Shown here: in pieces, positions 33,149 to 42,736 of the stretch
Layout of the letters: each line of letters opens with the position of its first letter
How positions within the stretch are numbered: position 1 is the first letter of the stretch
Program-made: the position numbers and the translations under genes
Notes under the pieces: model-generated
What the model was told of the DNA's origin: nothing
Seen by the model: only the letters and a program-made list of their open reading frames with translations
The model's database searches: none
Origin: UMGS1908 sp964432825
GTDB lineage: Bacteria > Bacillota > Clostridia > Christensenellales > UBA1242
DNA length: 64,000 bases
Assembly (NCBI GenBank): GCA_964432825.1
Contig: CAYSOX010000002.1
Coordinates: 55,538-119,537, forward strand
Direction of reading: 5' to 3'

Positions 33149-34627
33149 TTACACAAGCAGATTGTTATTTATAAAGTTAGGTTCGGCGGTTATATTTATT
33201 CCAAGTTGTTTTAGTGTTCGCTCTTCATCGGGTGGCAAAATGTAAGTGCTATGAGCATCTAACCCCCTAAGACAACTTAATTTTGAAAGGCATTTTTTTG
33301 CAAGCGGGTTGGTTACCGACGAAATGGAAAGGGCTATTAAACAGTCGGAAATTGTAAGCCTAGAATGTTTTTGTTTTAAGCCAGTCTGCTTCAATTCTAA
33401 AATTGGTTTCAAAACGGTGTCGGACAACAATTCTATGTCGTCTTCAATTTTTGCAAGTCTTTTTAGGGCGTTTAAAAGGGTGGATGCAGGGGCGGATAAA
33501 AGGTCTTTATTTTTGCCATAAACTAAATCATTGTTATCTAATTCAATTGCCATACAGTTAAAACCGCTTTCGTTATATATTTGTCGTGAATAGTCTATGC
33601 AAGGCAAAATGTCGTCACGGACCTCAAGCTCGTTCATCAAAAACTTGACTTTATCCACAGTTTCTTTTGGTGTTTGACCCTTTTTGTATGCCACAAGGTA
33701 AGAATAATAGCGTCGAACGATTTCTTTCTTTGATGCATTGCAAACTTCGGCATCATCCGTTATTGCAAAGCCAATTTTGTTAACACCCATATCGGTAGGG
33801 GAGTTGTAAATTTCTTTGCCGGTTATCTTTTTCAATATGTTTTTAACAACAGGAAAAACTTCTAGGTCTCTATTGTAGTTTACAGCACTTTCGCCATATG
33901 CGTTTAGATGATAAAAGTCAATCATATTTATGTCTTTAATATCGGCAGTTGCGGCTTCATATGCAATATTTACAGGGTGCTTCAATGGAAGGTTCCAAAC
34001 GGGAAAAGTCTCAAACTTTGCATAACCTGCATTTACACCGCGTTTATATTCGTGATATAGTTGAGATAAGCATGTTGCAAGTTTCCCACTATTAGGGCCT
34101 GGGGCGGTGACTACCACCAGCGGACGAGTGGTTTCAATATATGGATTTTTGCCATACCCCTCATCCGAAACAATGGTTTCTGTGTCGTTTGGATAGCCTT
34201 TGGTGTAGGTATGAAAATATACCTTTTCGCCATTAAGGGTGAGTTTGTTTGCAAATTTTTCGGCGCTAGGTTGCCCCTTAAATAGGGTTATTACAATGTT
34301 AGAGACGGTTAATCCAAGGTCGCGAAAGTTATCTATAAGCCTCAAAACTTCGTTTTCGTAACTTAGTCCCGAATCGGCACGAATGCGGTTCTTTTCAATG
34401 TCACTAGCGTTAATGCAAATAATAATTTCGAGTTTCTCTTTTAGTGATATCAAAAGTTTCGTTTTTATATCACTTTCAAATCCCGGAAGAATTCGACTTG
34501 CGTGCAAATCGTCAAAAAGTTTGCCTCCCATTTCCAAATATAACTTGTTCTCAAACATTTCTATTCGTTTTAAAATGTTTTCTGTTTGCAATTTTACATA
34601 AAGTTCATTATCAAATGCTTTTTTCAT
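33149..34627 (-). CDS. DUF1846 family protein
   Basis: The 492 residues match the conserved DUF1846 family in length and content: KLYLEFGG-type start (ENKLYLEMGGKLFDDLHASR in two parts), VVVTAPGPNSGKLATCLSQ near 172-190 (a nucleotide-binding-like glycine loop) and VWNLPLKHPVN near 222-232. Crystal structures of the family exist but its function is not established. It is common in Firmicutes. The ribosome site is AGAGGGG. Downstream it ends at the shared terminator with the RlmL-like gene. Confidence 0.93.
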   Translation of the reverse strand: MKKAFDNELYVKLQTENILKRIEMFENKLYLEMGGKLFDDLHASRILPGFESDIKTKLLISLKEKLEIIICINASDIEKNRIRADSGLSYENEVLRLIDNFRDLGLTVSNIVITLFKGQPSAEKFANKLTLNGEKVYFHTYTKGYPNDTETIVSDEGYGKNPYIETTRPLVVVTAPGPNSGKLATCLSQLYHEYKRGVNAGYAKFETFPVWNLPLKHPVNIAYEAATADIKDINMIDFYHLNAYGESAVNYNRDLEVFPVVKNILKKITGKEIYNSPTDMGVNKIGFAITDDAEVCNASKKEIVRRYYSYLVAYKKGQTPKETVDKVKFLMNELEVRDDILPCIDYSRQIYNESGFNCMAIELDNNDLVYGKNKDLLSAPASTLLNALKRLAKIEDDIELLSDTVLKPILELKQTGLKQKHSRLTISDCLIALSISSVTNPLAKKCLSKLSCLRGLDAHSTYILPPDEERTLKQLGINITAEPNFINNNLLV

Positions 34628-35312
34628 ATTGTACCCCTCTTTAATTTTCAGTCAAAAATTGACTCCATTATGTTTATTATAAATCAATTCAAAATAAACA
34701 GCCAAATAAAATTGCGAACAAACTAGCAACTTTTAAAATTTTGGTTATTTTAACACAAATTGAAGTTTAATTACAAAAATCTACAAAATTTATTTTGAAG
34801 GTAATGCAAATTTTTGGTATACTTAAAGTGTAACACTATATGAAAATAACGCCCTAAAACTATTAAATTATTAATAAATTAAACAATAATTTATGGTTAT
34901 GATAAAACTAAAAAGGTTGCATAGCACTAAATGTGGTATACTACTAAGTCGCATACCAACAAAAAAGGAAAAAGGTGGCATACCACTAAAGGGTGGCATA
35001 TCAACAAAAAAGGGAAAAAGGTAGCATAGCACTAAAAGGTGGTATACTACTAAAACGGTGGCATATCAACAAAAAGGGAAAGGTCGCATATCACTAAAAG
35101 GGTAACATATCAAAAATTCATTAGCCATAAACATAAAAGTTTAAGGCTTTTTGTTTAATGATTTTAATACAAAGTTATTTCAATTCGTTGCAATTTAAAT
35201 CGAGTTTATAAAAACTGGTGAGTTGTATTTAATTTATTGCATATAGCGACAATTTTAAATTAACATTTTTTATTGAAAAACTTAGGATTTTAAAAACTTC
35301 TTTGCATTTTAA
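34628..35312. repeat. Intergenic region with mixed tandem repeats
   Basis: From about 34914 to 35112 the phrase 'ggtggcatatcactaaaa' or 'ggtggcatatcaacaaaaaaggg' is repeated about ten times with changes; larger units start near 34914, 34973, 35019 and 35081. The remainder is AT-rich with no gene. Confidence 0.6.
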
Positions 35313-35347
35313 AAAAGCGTTATTAGGTAATAACGCTTTTATTTTTT
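35313..35347. terminator. Terminator hairpin
   Basis: AAAAGCGTTATT pairs perfectly with AATAACGCTTTT over AGGT, followed by ATTTTTT. It is symmetrical enough to work on both strands. Confidence 0.7.
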
Positions 35348-35392
35348 AATTATGAATTGTTACTCAAGCTAAATTTATTTCTCAAATAAAAA

Positions 35393-35429
35393 GCCGTCAA
35401 CCATTGATTGGATGATTGACGGAGTTTTT
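35393..35429 (-). terminator. Terminator of the zinc-ribbon gene
   Basis: On the minus strand CCGTCAA...TTGACGG is followed by CTTTTTATTT. Confidence 0.75.
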
Positions 35430-35885
35430 TTACTTCTCTTGGCAAAGCAGAACTATTCCGCTTATAACATTGCCAAATAATAATACACAAACTTTAAACC
35501 CAGTAGATAATTGTTTTGTTGATTTTTTTGAGTTTATATGAAGAGTCATTGGTATTAGCCAAAAAAGAGAAACTAGTTCGGAAATGGCATCAAATATAAA
35601 GCCAAAGCAAAAATAATATATACCAAGTAAAGTGCACGCAACAATAGAAAAAATCATAAATCCAAAAGCCGTTTTTATACTGCCGGTTTTTTGGTCGGGA
35701 ATTGCTGAAGTGGTGGCATTGGTATTAGTATTGGCATTGTCGTTGTTTTGTGTAATTGCATCGTCGGGGTTTAGGTTTTGGGAATCGGCTGTAGGTGTGG
35801 TGCCGTTTTCAATCTCCTTTCCACAATGTGGACAAAATTTTGTGCCTTCTAAAAGTTCTTCACCGCAATTTCTACAATAAATCAT
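35430..35885 (-). CDS. Zinc-ribbon membrane protein
   Basis: The 151 residues start with a double-Cys zinc ribbon (CRNCGEELLEGTKFCPHCG, residues 4-22), then an Asn/Thr-rich linker (about 28-68), then three hydrophobic segments (about 72-98, 101-116 and 131-147). Such proteins are common in Firmicutes with unclear roles. The ribosome site is AAAGGAG. Its own terminator lies directly after the stop codon, and it seems to be a single-gene unit. Confidence 0.85.
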   Translation of the reverse strand: MIYCRNCGEELLEGTKFCPHCGKEIENGTTPTADSQNLNPDDAITQNNDNANTNTNATTSAIPDQKTGSIKTAFGFMIFSIVACTLLGIYYFCFGFIFDAISELVSLFWLIPMTLHINSKKSTKQLSTGFKVCVLLFGNVISGIVLLCQEK

Positions 35886-35999
35886 TTTTTTCTCCTTTAA
35901 TTAATTTATCGCGTCATTAACTAATATGTATTTTAGCACCATAAAAGTAAGTTGTCAATAAAATACTGGTTGCAAAAATTTTTTATTACAAATATTAGA

Positions 36000-36042
36000 T
36001 GAAAAAAATAAGGCTAAGTTTTAAACTGAAACTCACCTTATT
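36000..36042 (-). terminator. Terminator of the hypothetical gene at 36077
   Basis: On the minus strand AATAAGG pairs with CCTTATT, with inner AGTTT/AAACT, followed by a T run. Confidence 0.75.
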
Positions 36043-36076
36043 AAATAATTTTTTATGTTTGTAAGTTAAAATTTTA

Positions 36077-36688
36077 TTATTGGCGTTCGTCTTCGTCTCC
36101 AGATTCTTCACTTGAGCCGTTTTTAGCGTCTTCACTATCATCCTTGTATGGGGCATTTTCGCTAGAAATTTCACTTGTGTCAGTTTTAGTCCCTTCACCA
36201 ATATTTTTACTTGGGGCGGGATTTTTTCGTAAACAATCACAAGGAATCATTAATTCTTCTGTATTTTCCACAGCGCGTTCATCCTCGAAAAGTTTTTGAA
36301 ACAAGTGTTCTAGTTCAATTATTTGGCTTTTGTGTATAAATAATCCGTCATCAGGATTATTTTCATATACATATTTTATAAATTCATCGCGCCATTTAAA
36401 TTCAAAAAAATTTGTAATTGAGCCATCAATAATTACATCTTGTCCGTTGGTTTTACGGCTTGAAATAGGGTAGCAACGACCATTGCTAATGCGTATCCAT
36501 TCTCCGGTTTGGGAGTTATAATGAACAATTCCTATTTGGTCGTTTTCAGAAGTTATTGTATAAACTGGGTGAATAAGATCCTGCAAATTAGCGGGTTTGT
36601 GTCTTGTGCATTCCAGTTGTTTTGCAATTAGTGCTATATGAAGGTTATCTGTCATATAAGTTGAATCATATTTGTAAAATCGTGTCAT
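36077..36688 (-). CDS. Hypothetical protein
   Basis: A 203-residue soluble protein. The first 135 residues look folded (IGIVHYNSQTGEWIRISNGR, then FFEFKWRDEFIKYVY), while the last 65 are acidic, Ser/Glu/Asp-rich and probably disordered. No family is recognised. AAGGAG precedes the ATG and a clear terminator follows, so the gene is well delimited. Confidence 0.75.
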   Translation of the reverse strand: MTRFYKYDSTYMTDNLHIALIAKQLECTRHKPANLQDLIHPVYTITSENDQIGIVHYNSQTGEWIRISNGRCYPISSRKTNGQDVIIDGSITNFFEFKWRDEFIKYVYENNPDDGLFIHKSQIIELEHLFQKLFEDERAVENTEELMIPCDCLRKNPAPSKNIGEGTKTDTSEISSENAPYKDDSEDAKNGSSEESGDEDERQ

Positions 36689-36724
36689 AATTTCTCCTTA
36701 AAAATTTTTACACATTTATTATAC

Positions 36725-36815
36725 CATAAAACTTAATATTGTACAACTATTATTGTTGAAGAACTTATAAATAGAGTATGGTGCAACATAAAACTTAATA
36801 TTGTGCAACTATTAT
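36725..36815. repeat. 29-bp direct repeat in the divergent region
   Basis: CATAAAACTTAATATTGT followed by 'rcaactattat' occurs at 36725-36753 and 36787-36815, 62 bp apart. It lies between divergent genes and may be a regulatory duplication. Confidence 0.6.
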
Positions 36816-36953
36816 GCTAAAATTTGACATATTTGTGAGTTTTTATTGGAAAGTATTAAGGATTGCAATTTATTTATGATGTTAAAAATTTCTACCGAAA
36901 AACTTAAGAAGTTTTTAACCCGCCACAATATTTTTTAAATTCAACATTTTGTT

Positions 36954-36982
36954 TTGAAAAAATGAAGGCCGTGTGTTATACT
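36954..36982 (+). promoter_or_regulatory. Promoter of the GNAT gene
   Basis: TTGAAA at 36954-36959, a 17-bp spacer and TGTTATACT ending at 36982 (extended -10). Confidence 0.75.
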
Positions 36983-37004
36983 TTTTAAGTAAAGGAAGTA
37001 AAAG

Positions 37005-37487
37005 ATGGATTTTAGAAAAGTTAAAGAAGAAGAAAAGAATATAATTGTAAATATGTATGATATGGTAAAGGGGCGAGATTTTTGTACTTGGAATGAATTT
37101 TATCCAACAGTTGACGATGCCGAACACGACATAAGTCTTGGAAATTTATATTGTTTGGTGGATGGTGGAGAGATTTTAGGTGCTGTTAGTGTTGTTTCTC
37201 CAAATGAAATGGATGGAATGGAGTGCTTTAAGGCAAAAACAGGTATAATCAAGGAAATTGCAAGGGTTGTGGTTGCTCCCGTTCATCAAAGAAAGGGCTT
37301 GGCGAAAAAGATGGTCAATAGACTTTTGGAAGGATTTTTGGAAGAGGGTGTAACAGCTGTGCATCTTTCGGTTGCCACAAAAAATATTCCCGCACAAAAA
37401 ACCTATGAAAGGGTAGGATTTAAAAGGGTTGGAGAAAGTCAAATGTATGGTGGGTCATACATTTTAATGGAGTACATTTTTAATTAA
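37005..37487 (+). CDS. GNAT family N-acetyltransferase
   Basis: The 160 residues show the GNAT fold. Motif A is EIARVVVAPVHQRKGLAKKM near 86-105, which binds acetyl-CoA through the Q-R-K-G-L-A pyrophosphate loop. Motif B follows as PAQKTYERVGFKRVGE near 128-143. It transfers an acetyl group to an unknown amine substrate. It is preceded by a good promoter and GGAAG ribosome site and stands alone. Confidence 0.93.
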   Translation: MDFRKVKEEEKNIIVNMYDMVKGRDFCTWNEFYPTVDDAEHDISLGNLYCLVDGGEILGAVSVVSPNEMDGMECFKAKTGIIKEIARVVVAPVHQRKGLAKKMVNRLLEGFLEEGVTAVHLSVATKNIPAQKTYERVGFKRVGESQMYGGSYILMEYIFN

Positions 37488-37933
37488 AAAACTAAGTTAA
37501 AGTAAATTCGGTATATTTATGTTTTGTAATTGCCTGAAAATAATAATTTGCATTTTTGTGGTTTGGTAATTGCATTAAAGTATAGCGGTCTAATTTGAGG
37601 TTTTAATTGGCATAAATAATAATTGCCATAAAGTATGATAGGCAGAAGAATATTTTTTAAGCGCCATAAAATATGATAGGCAGAAGATTATCTTTTTTAA
37701 GTATCTTAAAATATAATTTGCAGATTTTTGATTGTTATAAAAAGCGATTTGCAAATTTTCAGTTCATTAATTGCAATAAAAAACGATTGGTAAAATTTAC
37801 GGTTTTTTCAACTGCTTTAAAAAAAGAAAAATTTGCAAATCTATGGTTCCTTAAGAGCCTTAAAAAATTTGCAAATTTTCAGTCTTTAATTAATTTATTA
37901 CAAATTGATTTGTTCCCAGATTTTAATTGACCA
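37488..37933. repeat. Degenerate direct repeats between convergent genes
   Basis: The best pair is 'ccataaaGtatgataggcag' at 37625 and 'ccataaaAtatgataggcag' at 37663-37664, 39 bp apart, each followed by 'aagaatattttttaag'-like bases. Phrases such as 'atttgcaaattttcag' recur further on. No gene is supported. Confidence 0.5.
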
Positions 37934-40342
37934 TTAATTTAAGGTCAATTTTATTCCTATCGCATTTTTCAGTTTTATGTTCAAACTTATGGATTTAACT
38001 TTTCCACCAGAATGGCTAATTTTTGCATCAAATTTGGTGATATTTAGGGAATTTAGTGCCGAGGTTAAACTTACACCCAAAGAGTTATCTGTAGCGGAAA
38101 TTCCACGAATAATTGCACTTGTGTTTATGTTTAAACTTTCGCCACTTGATGCCGAATTAAACTTTTTAACGATAGAACTTTTGATTCCAAAAATATCTTT
38201 TATAGTATCGGTTGAAAAATCACTGAGATTTATAACTTTTGATGTTTCAACAAAGGTTTTTTTGGTGGTTCTTCCGTAAATAGTTCTATAAATTCGCATT
38301 TGACTTCCAACAAATTGAAGGGTTACTTTGTGGTTAGAGTAAAAAATGCTTGAGTAGTTGGTTAGAAGTGAGTTGGTTGGAAGGTTTTCTAAAACTATTT
38401 CAATTCCAAACTTTCCAGATTTATACACCGAACGGATTTTTACATCTAAGTCAACAATGGTTATGTTGGTGTTAAAGCCTAAAATTTTGCCGAGTGAAAG
38501 TGTCATTTTTCCGCTAAGTGAAGAGTTGCTTTTTAGTGAGTTTTCTATGGCTTTTACAAGGTTTGTGGTAGAAGAAAGGTCATTATAACTATCGGGAACT
38601 ATTTGGGTTAAATATTTAGAATAATAATTGCTGTTTGGAGTGAGTTGTATTTTGCCCGAAATGTTTGTTCCACTAATATTTAATCCTTTTGTGGTGATAT
38701 CAATATTTTCGTCGTAAACATCGGTTGTTAAATTTCCGTAAGTTGTTTGGAAGGTGATTCGTGTTCCGCTTTTTAACAAAACTTTCAATTGAAGTTCTTC
38801 CAAAAGTTCGGCAATATCTTGCATTTCAATTGCAGAAAGGTTCAAATTGCTTGATAGATAACTTAATAATCCATCCAACGCGTCGGCGGAGTATTTCACC
38901 TTTGCACTGCCGGTGTTTAAATAATACCAACCATTTTGATAATAAATTGCAAAATGGTTTGACCCAACAAAGGCGTTTATTGTAAGTTTATCAAGCGAGT
39001 TTAGGTTGTCCAATTTTGCATAACCATAAATGGTACTATCATAATTTCCAATCGAGCCATTAAATATTAGGTCAAATTCTGAAGCCCCAAGATGAGTTTG
39101 AAGGTTTTGTGTCAAATTACAAATTGAATTAAAACTAATAGATGAAAAGCCTGTGTCGGTAAAGTTAAAAGAACATTTTTCGCCTACAAGGTTTAAACTA
39201 AGTTCATAATTTTTGCCCGTTATTGAAAGGTCGACAATGTTTCCGTTGGTTGCACTGATTGCAATTTTATTGTTCAAAACTTCAAAAGTCGTAGAATTAA
39301 GCATGGTAATTTTCGGGGTGGAAGTAGTAGTATTTGCACCAAAAACGCTAGAAAAATATTGAGATACACCCTTTGCATCCACCTTAATTTTAGAACCCAA
39401 ACTTTCTAGATAAAAATTTCCTTTATAATAGTAGAAGTCGGCAGTTGCAATATCGGAAAGAATTGAAAGTTTCACATTAAGATTAGAATCTATTATTGCG
39501 GAAATGCTTGCAACACTAGAGTTATTAACGGAAAGCCCACCAGTTAACTTGACTCCACCAGTTTGGACAATGTTCATAAAAGTTGTTATAATTTCGGTGG
39601 TAGTTTCGTCAATTAAAAATTCGGTATATTGCTTTGTTGAAATGCTAGGAATTGTAGATGCGGTTTGGTCTAATAAAATTGTAAGAGAAATTCTTTCGCT
39701 TCCAAGTGTTACAACACCCGTTTTTATAATTGTAGGGAAGTCTTTTGCATTTGCAATTATGGTAAGTGTGGTAAAATCTGGAATGGTTATTTTTATTGTT
39801 TTGCCACCGTTCTCATTTTTTGTGATGGTCATATCTTCTAAAAGTTCTTTTAGTGTGTCTAGGTTTAATACCGAACTAAAATCGCCCGAAGTTGTTCCGC
39901 CAATAAGTTCTAGAACAGCATTAAGTGCGTTTTGAGTGTTTACCGCAAACTTTGCACCTAAAAAGTCAACATATAATTTGTCATTAACCATACCCGCGGT
40001 AAGATTTATGGAATTGTCTTTATAAACGCCATCTAACTTTGTGTATAAAGAATTTGTAGATGTGCTATTATAATAAATTTTGCCTTCCACTGAAGTGTTT
40101 CCGTCGCCGTTTATCAGCACCGTGCCAGATAGATTTTCGGCAGTCATAACGGTTGAAAGGAGGTTGTTTAAAAACTTGCTCTCTTCACTTTCGGTTGCGG
40201 TTGGTTGATTTTGATTAGAATTTATATTATTTTCGGTTTCAATTTCAAAATGGTAGTAATTATTGTAAACCACTATAGCACCCGTTGCAAAAAATGCTAA
40301 AATCATTAAACAAATATTAAAAATCGTTCGCTTAAGTTTCAT
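37934..40342 (-). CDS. Large anchored extracytoplasmic protein with internal repeats
   Basis: The 802 residues start with a hydrophobic segment (about 8-28) acting as signal or anchor. The rest is Ser/Thr/Asn-rich beta-type sequence. One module recurs at least three times: a short Tyr-rich strand, then L-Y-V/L, then G-A/S-K and a helix, as in NDKLYVDFLGAKFAV, KGNFYLESLGSKIKV and NGWYYLNTGSAKVKY, each followed by about 20 residues of helix. The pattern recalls LolA/LppX-like lipid-carrier or DUF-type surface proteins, but this is weak. It lies 19 bp after the 282-aa anchored gene and forms an operon with it. Confidence 0.82.
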   Translation of the reverse strand: MKLKRTIFNICLMILAFFATGAIVVYNNYYHFEIETENNINSNQNQPTATESEESKFLNNLLSTVMTAENLSGTVLINGDGNTSVEGKIYYNSTSTNSLYTKLDGVYKDNSINLTAGMVNDKLYVDFLGAKFAVNTQNALNAVLELIGGTTSGDFSSVLNLDTLKELLEDMTITKNENGGKTIKITIPDFTTLTIIANAKDFPTIIKTGVVTLGSERISLTILLDQTASTIPSISTKQYTEFLIDETTTEIITTFMNIVQTGGVKLTGGLSVNNSSVASISAIIDSNLNVKLSILSDIATADFYYYKGNFYLESLGSKIKVDAKGVSQYFSSVFGANTTTSTPKITMLNSTTFEVLNNKIAISATNGNIVDLSITGKNYELSLNLVGEKCSFNFTDTGFSSISFNSICNLTQNLQTHLGASEFDLIFNGSIGNYDSTIYGYAKLDNLNSLDKLTINAFVGSNHFAIYYQNGWYYLNTGSAKVKYSADALDGLLSYLSSNLNLSAIEMQDIAELLEELQLKVLLKSGTRITFQTTYGNLTTDVYDENIDITTKGLNISGTNISGKIQLTPNSNYYSKYLTQIVPDSYNDLSSTTNLVKAIENSLKSNSSLSGKMTLSLGKILGFNTNITIVDLDVKIRSVYKSGKFGIEIVLENLPTNSLLTNYSSIFYSNHKVTLQFVGSQMRIYRTIYGRTTKKTFVETSKVINLSDFSTDTIKDIFGIKSSIVKKFNSASSGESLNINTSAIIRGISATDNSLGVSLTSALNSLNITKFDAKISHSGGKVKSISLNIKLKNAIGIKLTLN

Positions 40343-40361
40343 TAATTTTTCCCCCTAAAAA

Positions 40362-41210
40362 TTAAACATTATAATTAAAATTGGTTTCAATATCACCCGT
40401 ACAACTAACGGTTACGCCCATATAAGGCAAAGAGTATTCTTCGCGCTTAACCTGTTTAATAAAGTGCCAGTCGCTATCAATGGTAAAAGTTACCGAAATT
40501 AAACCAAAGTTTACGCTACTAGGGTTTATTCCCATATTGGTGCCAATTTGTTTTGCGTAGCAAATGGTTGATTTTATTGGGTCCAAAACAAGTTTAAAGG
40601 TGTATTGTCCATTTTCTTTCCCTAAAAATTCGCTTGAGATAGTTGTGGCATTTCCAACATAATAACTACAATTGGTGTTTGCATATTTGCCAAATGTTTC
40701 GTTATAACTTTCCCAAGTGTAGTCCTCGTGTTTGTCTGACCATGTTACATCGTCTAGTGCATCTGAATGTGGCTCGCCTTCATAAATAATTAGGTCGCCG
40801 TATAGTTGGTAGTCGCAAACCCTTGCCACTTTCACAAATTTTGAATAAGTTACAAAACTAAACCTAAAATCATCCTCAATTCGTTGGTCTAGGGTGCTCA
40901 TACCTTGTGAAACACCAATACTGGTTTTAAGGTCGGTGTAACCAGTTATTTTATATCGACGAGTTTCTTCTAAAACGTGTTCGCAAACTTGAAAAACTTC
41001 GGCAGGAGTTAACTGGTCGGGAGTTTTCTTTTCCCAACCTAAAAGTGTAATATCATCCTTAAAGTCATCACCCGAAAGCCCTGCATATTTATCTACAACA
41101 AAGTAAGTATCCGAAATTTTACTACCTATCATATATCCGCCAAGACACCCCACCGCCACCAAAACGACGGTCAGCACCGTTGACCAAAATTTTCTCGTTC
41201 GTTTTTTCAT
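40362..41210 (-). CDS. Membrane-anchored extracytoplasmic protein
   Basis: This 282-residue protein has a basic start (MKKRTRKFW) and one hydrophobic helix (about 9-31), so most of it lies outside the cell. The outer domain has many Tyr and Asp residues and alternating strands; I recognise no family. AGAGGG precedes the ATG. It is the first gene of a two-gene unit with the 802-residue protein, suggesting that the two proteins act together at the surface. Confidence 0.82.
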   Translation of the reverse strand: MKKRTRKFWSTVLTVVLVAVGCLGGYMIGSKISDTYFVVDKYAGLSGDDFKDDITLLGWEKKTPDQLTPAEVFQVCEHVLEETRRYKITGYTDLKTSIGVSQGMSTLDQRIEDDFRFSFVTYSKFVKVARVCDYQLYGDLIIYEGEPHSDALDDVTWSDKHEDYTWESYNETFGKYANTNCSYYVGNATTISSEFLGKENGQYTFKLVLDPIKSTICYAKQIGTNMGINPSSVNFGLISVTFTIDSDWHFIKQVKREEYSLPYMGVTVSCTGDIETNFNYNV

Positions 41211-41372
41211 TTTTCCCTCTATTGAAAATATAAAGTCATTATTAATATTAACATATAAAAATAAAAAAGTAAATAGTTTGATTCAAAATATTACTTTGCG
41301 GGCTAAAATTTAACAATTTTTTAACAAAATGCTAAAAACCTTCAAAAATTTGAGAAATGGTGGCGTAAATAT

Positions 41373-41401
41373 TTGCAAATTGCGAAAAATGTAAGTATAA
41401 T
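41373..41401 (+). promoter_or_regulatory. Promoter
   Basis: TTGCAA at 41373-41378, a 17-bp spacer and TATAAT at 41396-41401, before the gene at 41431. Confidence 0.72.
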
Positions 41402-41430
41402 AAAAGCATAAAAGCAAAAAGGAGTTTGTT

Positions 41431-41757
41431 ATGTCAAATAGAGATAAGGTAAGAGGCAACGGACTTGCCGATATTTTGGGAATTTTTGCTGAAACAATAG
41501 CATTTTTAACGATTGTATTGTTTTTAGTTATGTTGATTCAAGCAAATTGGCCATTTATTCCAGAAGGCTCAGTTTTAAAGGTTTTAAACATTGCGATGTA
41601 TTATGCACCACTTGTTTTAACACTAGTTGTTTGCTTGCAAGTTACCAGCCGTCAACCATTGCTTATCAGATTGGTATTTTATATAATTATTGCAGCAATA
41701 ATTGTATTCCAATTCTTCCCAGGCACTTGGGACAATATGGTAAAAGCCATTCAGTAA
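41431..41757 (+). CDS. Small membrane protein
   Basis: The 108 residues have three hydrophobic helices (about 17-38, 48-68 and 78-95) and short polar ends. I recognise no family. AAAGGAG precedes the ATG, and the gene is bounded by its own promoter and terminator. Confidence 0.8.
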   Translation: MSNRDKVRGNGLADILGIFAETIAFLTIVLFLVMLIQANWPFIPEGSVLKVLNIAMYYAPLVLTLVVCLQVTSRQPLLIRLVFYIIIAAIIVFQFFPGTWDNMVKAIQ

Positions 41758-41760
41758 CTA

Positions 41761-41797
41761 AAATATCCCTGCCAATTTTTGGCGGGGATATTTTATA
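41761..41797 (+). terminator. Intrinsic terminator
   Basis: AAATATCCCTGCCAA pairs with TTGGCGGGGATATTT (one G-U pair), ending in TTTT. Confidence 0.8.
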
Positions 41798-41802
41798 GTT
41801 TG

Positions 41803-41955
41803 TTCCGCATGGGGCTAAATCGGACGGGTGGCAGAGGTTATTTTTGACAATATCCATCTTTGGGGTTAAAATCCCGAAACAGAACACTGGCAGGGCTACC
41901 TAGTTGGAAACCGGTTTTTGGATTTTTATTTTCAAAATCTAAACAAATCTACCGA
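41803..41955. mobile_element. MITE-like element, diverged copy C
   Basis: Same order as copy B: TTCCGC...GGACGGGTGG (41803-41830), TATCCATCTTTGGGGTTAAAA (as two short matches), the long hairpin AAAATCCCGAAACAG...GGATTTTT (41868-41928) with GCAGGGCTACCTAG inside, then TTCAAAATCTAAAC and CAAATCTACC. It is more decayed than copies A and B. Confidence 0.5.
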
Positions 41956-42050
41956 TGCTTTTTCCTATAATTTGGTTTTGTACAACATAAAACATTTTTT
42001 AAATAAAAAAATTTGATACAATAGTTTGTTGTGTATTGTAGATATGGTTT

Positions 42051-42518
42051 TTAAACCATCTTCCAAAATTGGTATTTTTTGGGGATTAACTCTAAAAAGT
42101 TGGTCCTTTTTATTTTAAAACCTTTTGGAAGATAACTTTGATGTTTGGCAAGGGCTTCGTCTGAATAATAAAGGGTGGAGGTGTCAAAGTCAATAAATAG
42201 ACTTGGGCAAAAGTCTTCGGGTTTTCCGCCTCTTCCTCGAACCGCAAAAGATAGGTCGTGCGACAATTTTTCGGGAGACACCTCAAACCGCCTTAAGTTT
42301 TTAAAAAATACCGCAATTTCCTCAGTTGTTTCTAGGGTTTTACAGTTTTCTCGAACAAAATTAAATTCCGGATGGGCAAAAAAGTAGTTAAATTGTCCAC
42401 TTGTCAGTTTTGTGAGGTTTAAAATTACAAGGTTTGTTGGTGTGACGGCAAAATAAAACTTTTGAGAAAGTTTTAAGCCTACCACAATGTTTACATTTTT
42501 TAAAGGGATTCTTTCCAT
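42051..42518 (-). CDS. Hypothetical protein
   Basis: A 155-residue soluble protein of mixed alpha/beta content. It contains FAVRGRGGKPEDFCPSLFID near residues 91-110 and KGFKIKRTNFLELIPKKYQF near 132-151. The first half alternates strands in a way that could be a small ligand-binding or antirepressor-like fold, but I make no assignment. The ribosome site GGAAGAG is acceptable. It is divergent from the nucleoside hydrolase gene. Confidence 0.72.
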   Translation of the reverse strand: MERIPLKNVNIVVGLKLSQKFYFAVTPTNLVILNLTKLTSGQFNYFFAHPEFNFVRENCKTLETTEEIAVFFKNLRRFEVSPEKLSHDLSFAVRGRGGKPEDFCPSLFIDFDTSTLYYSDEALAKHQSYLPKGFKIKRTNFLELIPKKYQFWKMV

Positions 42519-42736
42519 AACTCTTCCATTTTTTTTGTTTGGCAGTCTAATTTGAAATAATTTTTAAGCAAATTGTAAATTTTAATTAAATTTGAGGTCG
42601 GAAAAATTCACCTATCTGCCAATTATTAATTGAGTTTAAACAATTTTGCAAATTTTGTCAATAAATTTTGTGTTTTGCACTTTACTTTTTAATTAAGTTA
42701 TATTAAACTAAATGTATATATTAGGTGGTGAATAGA

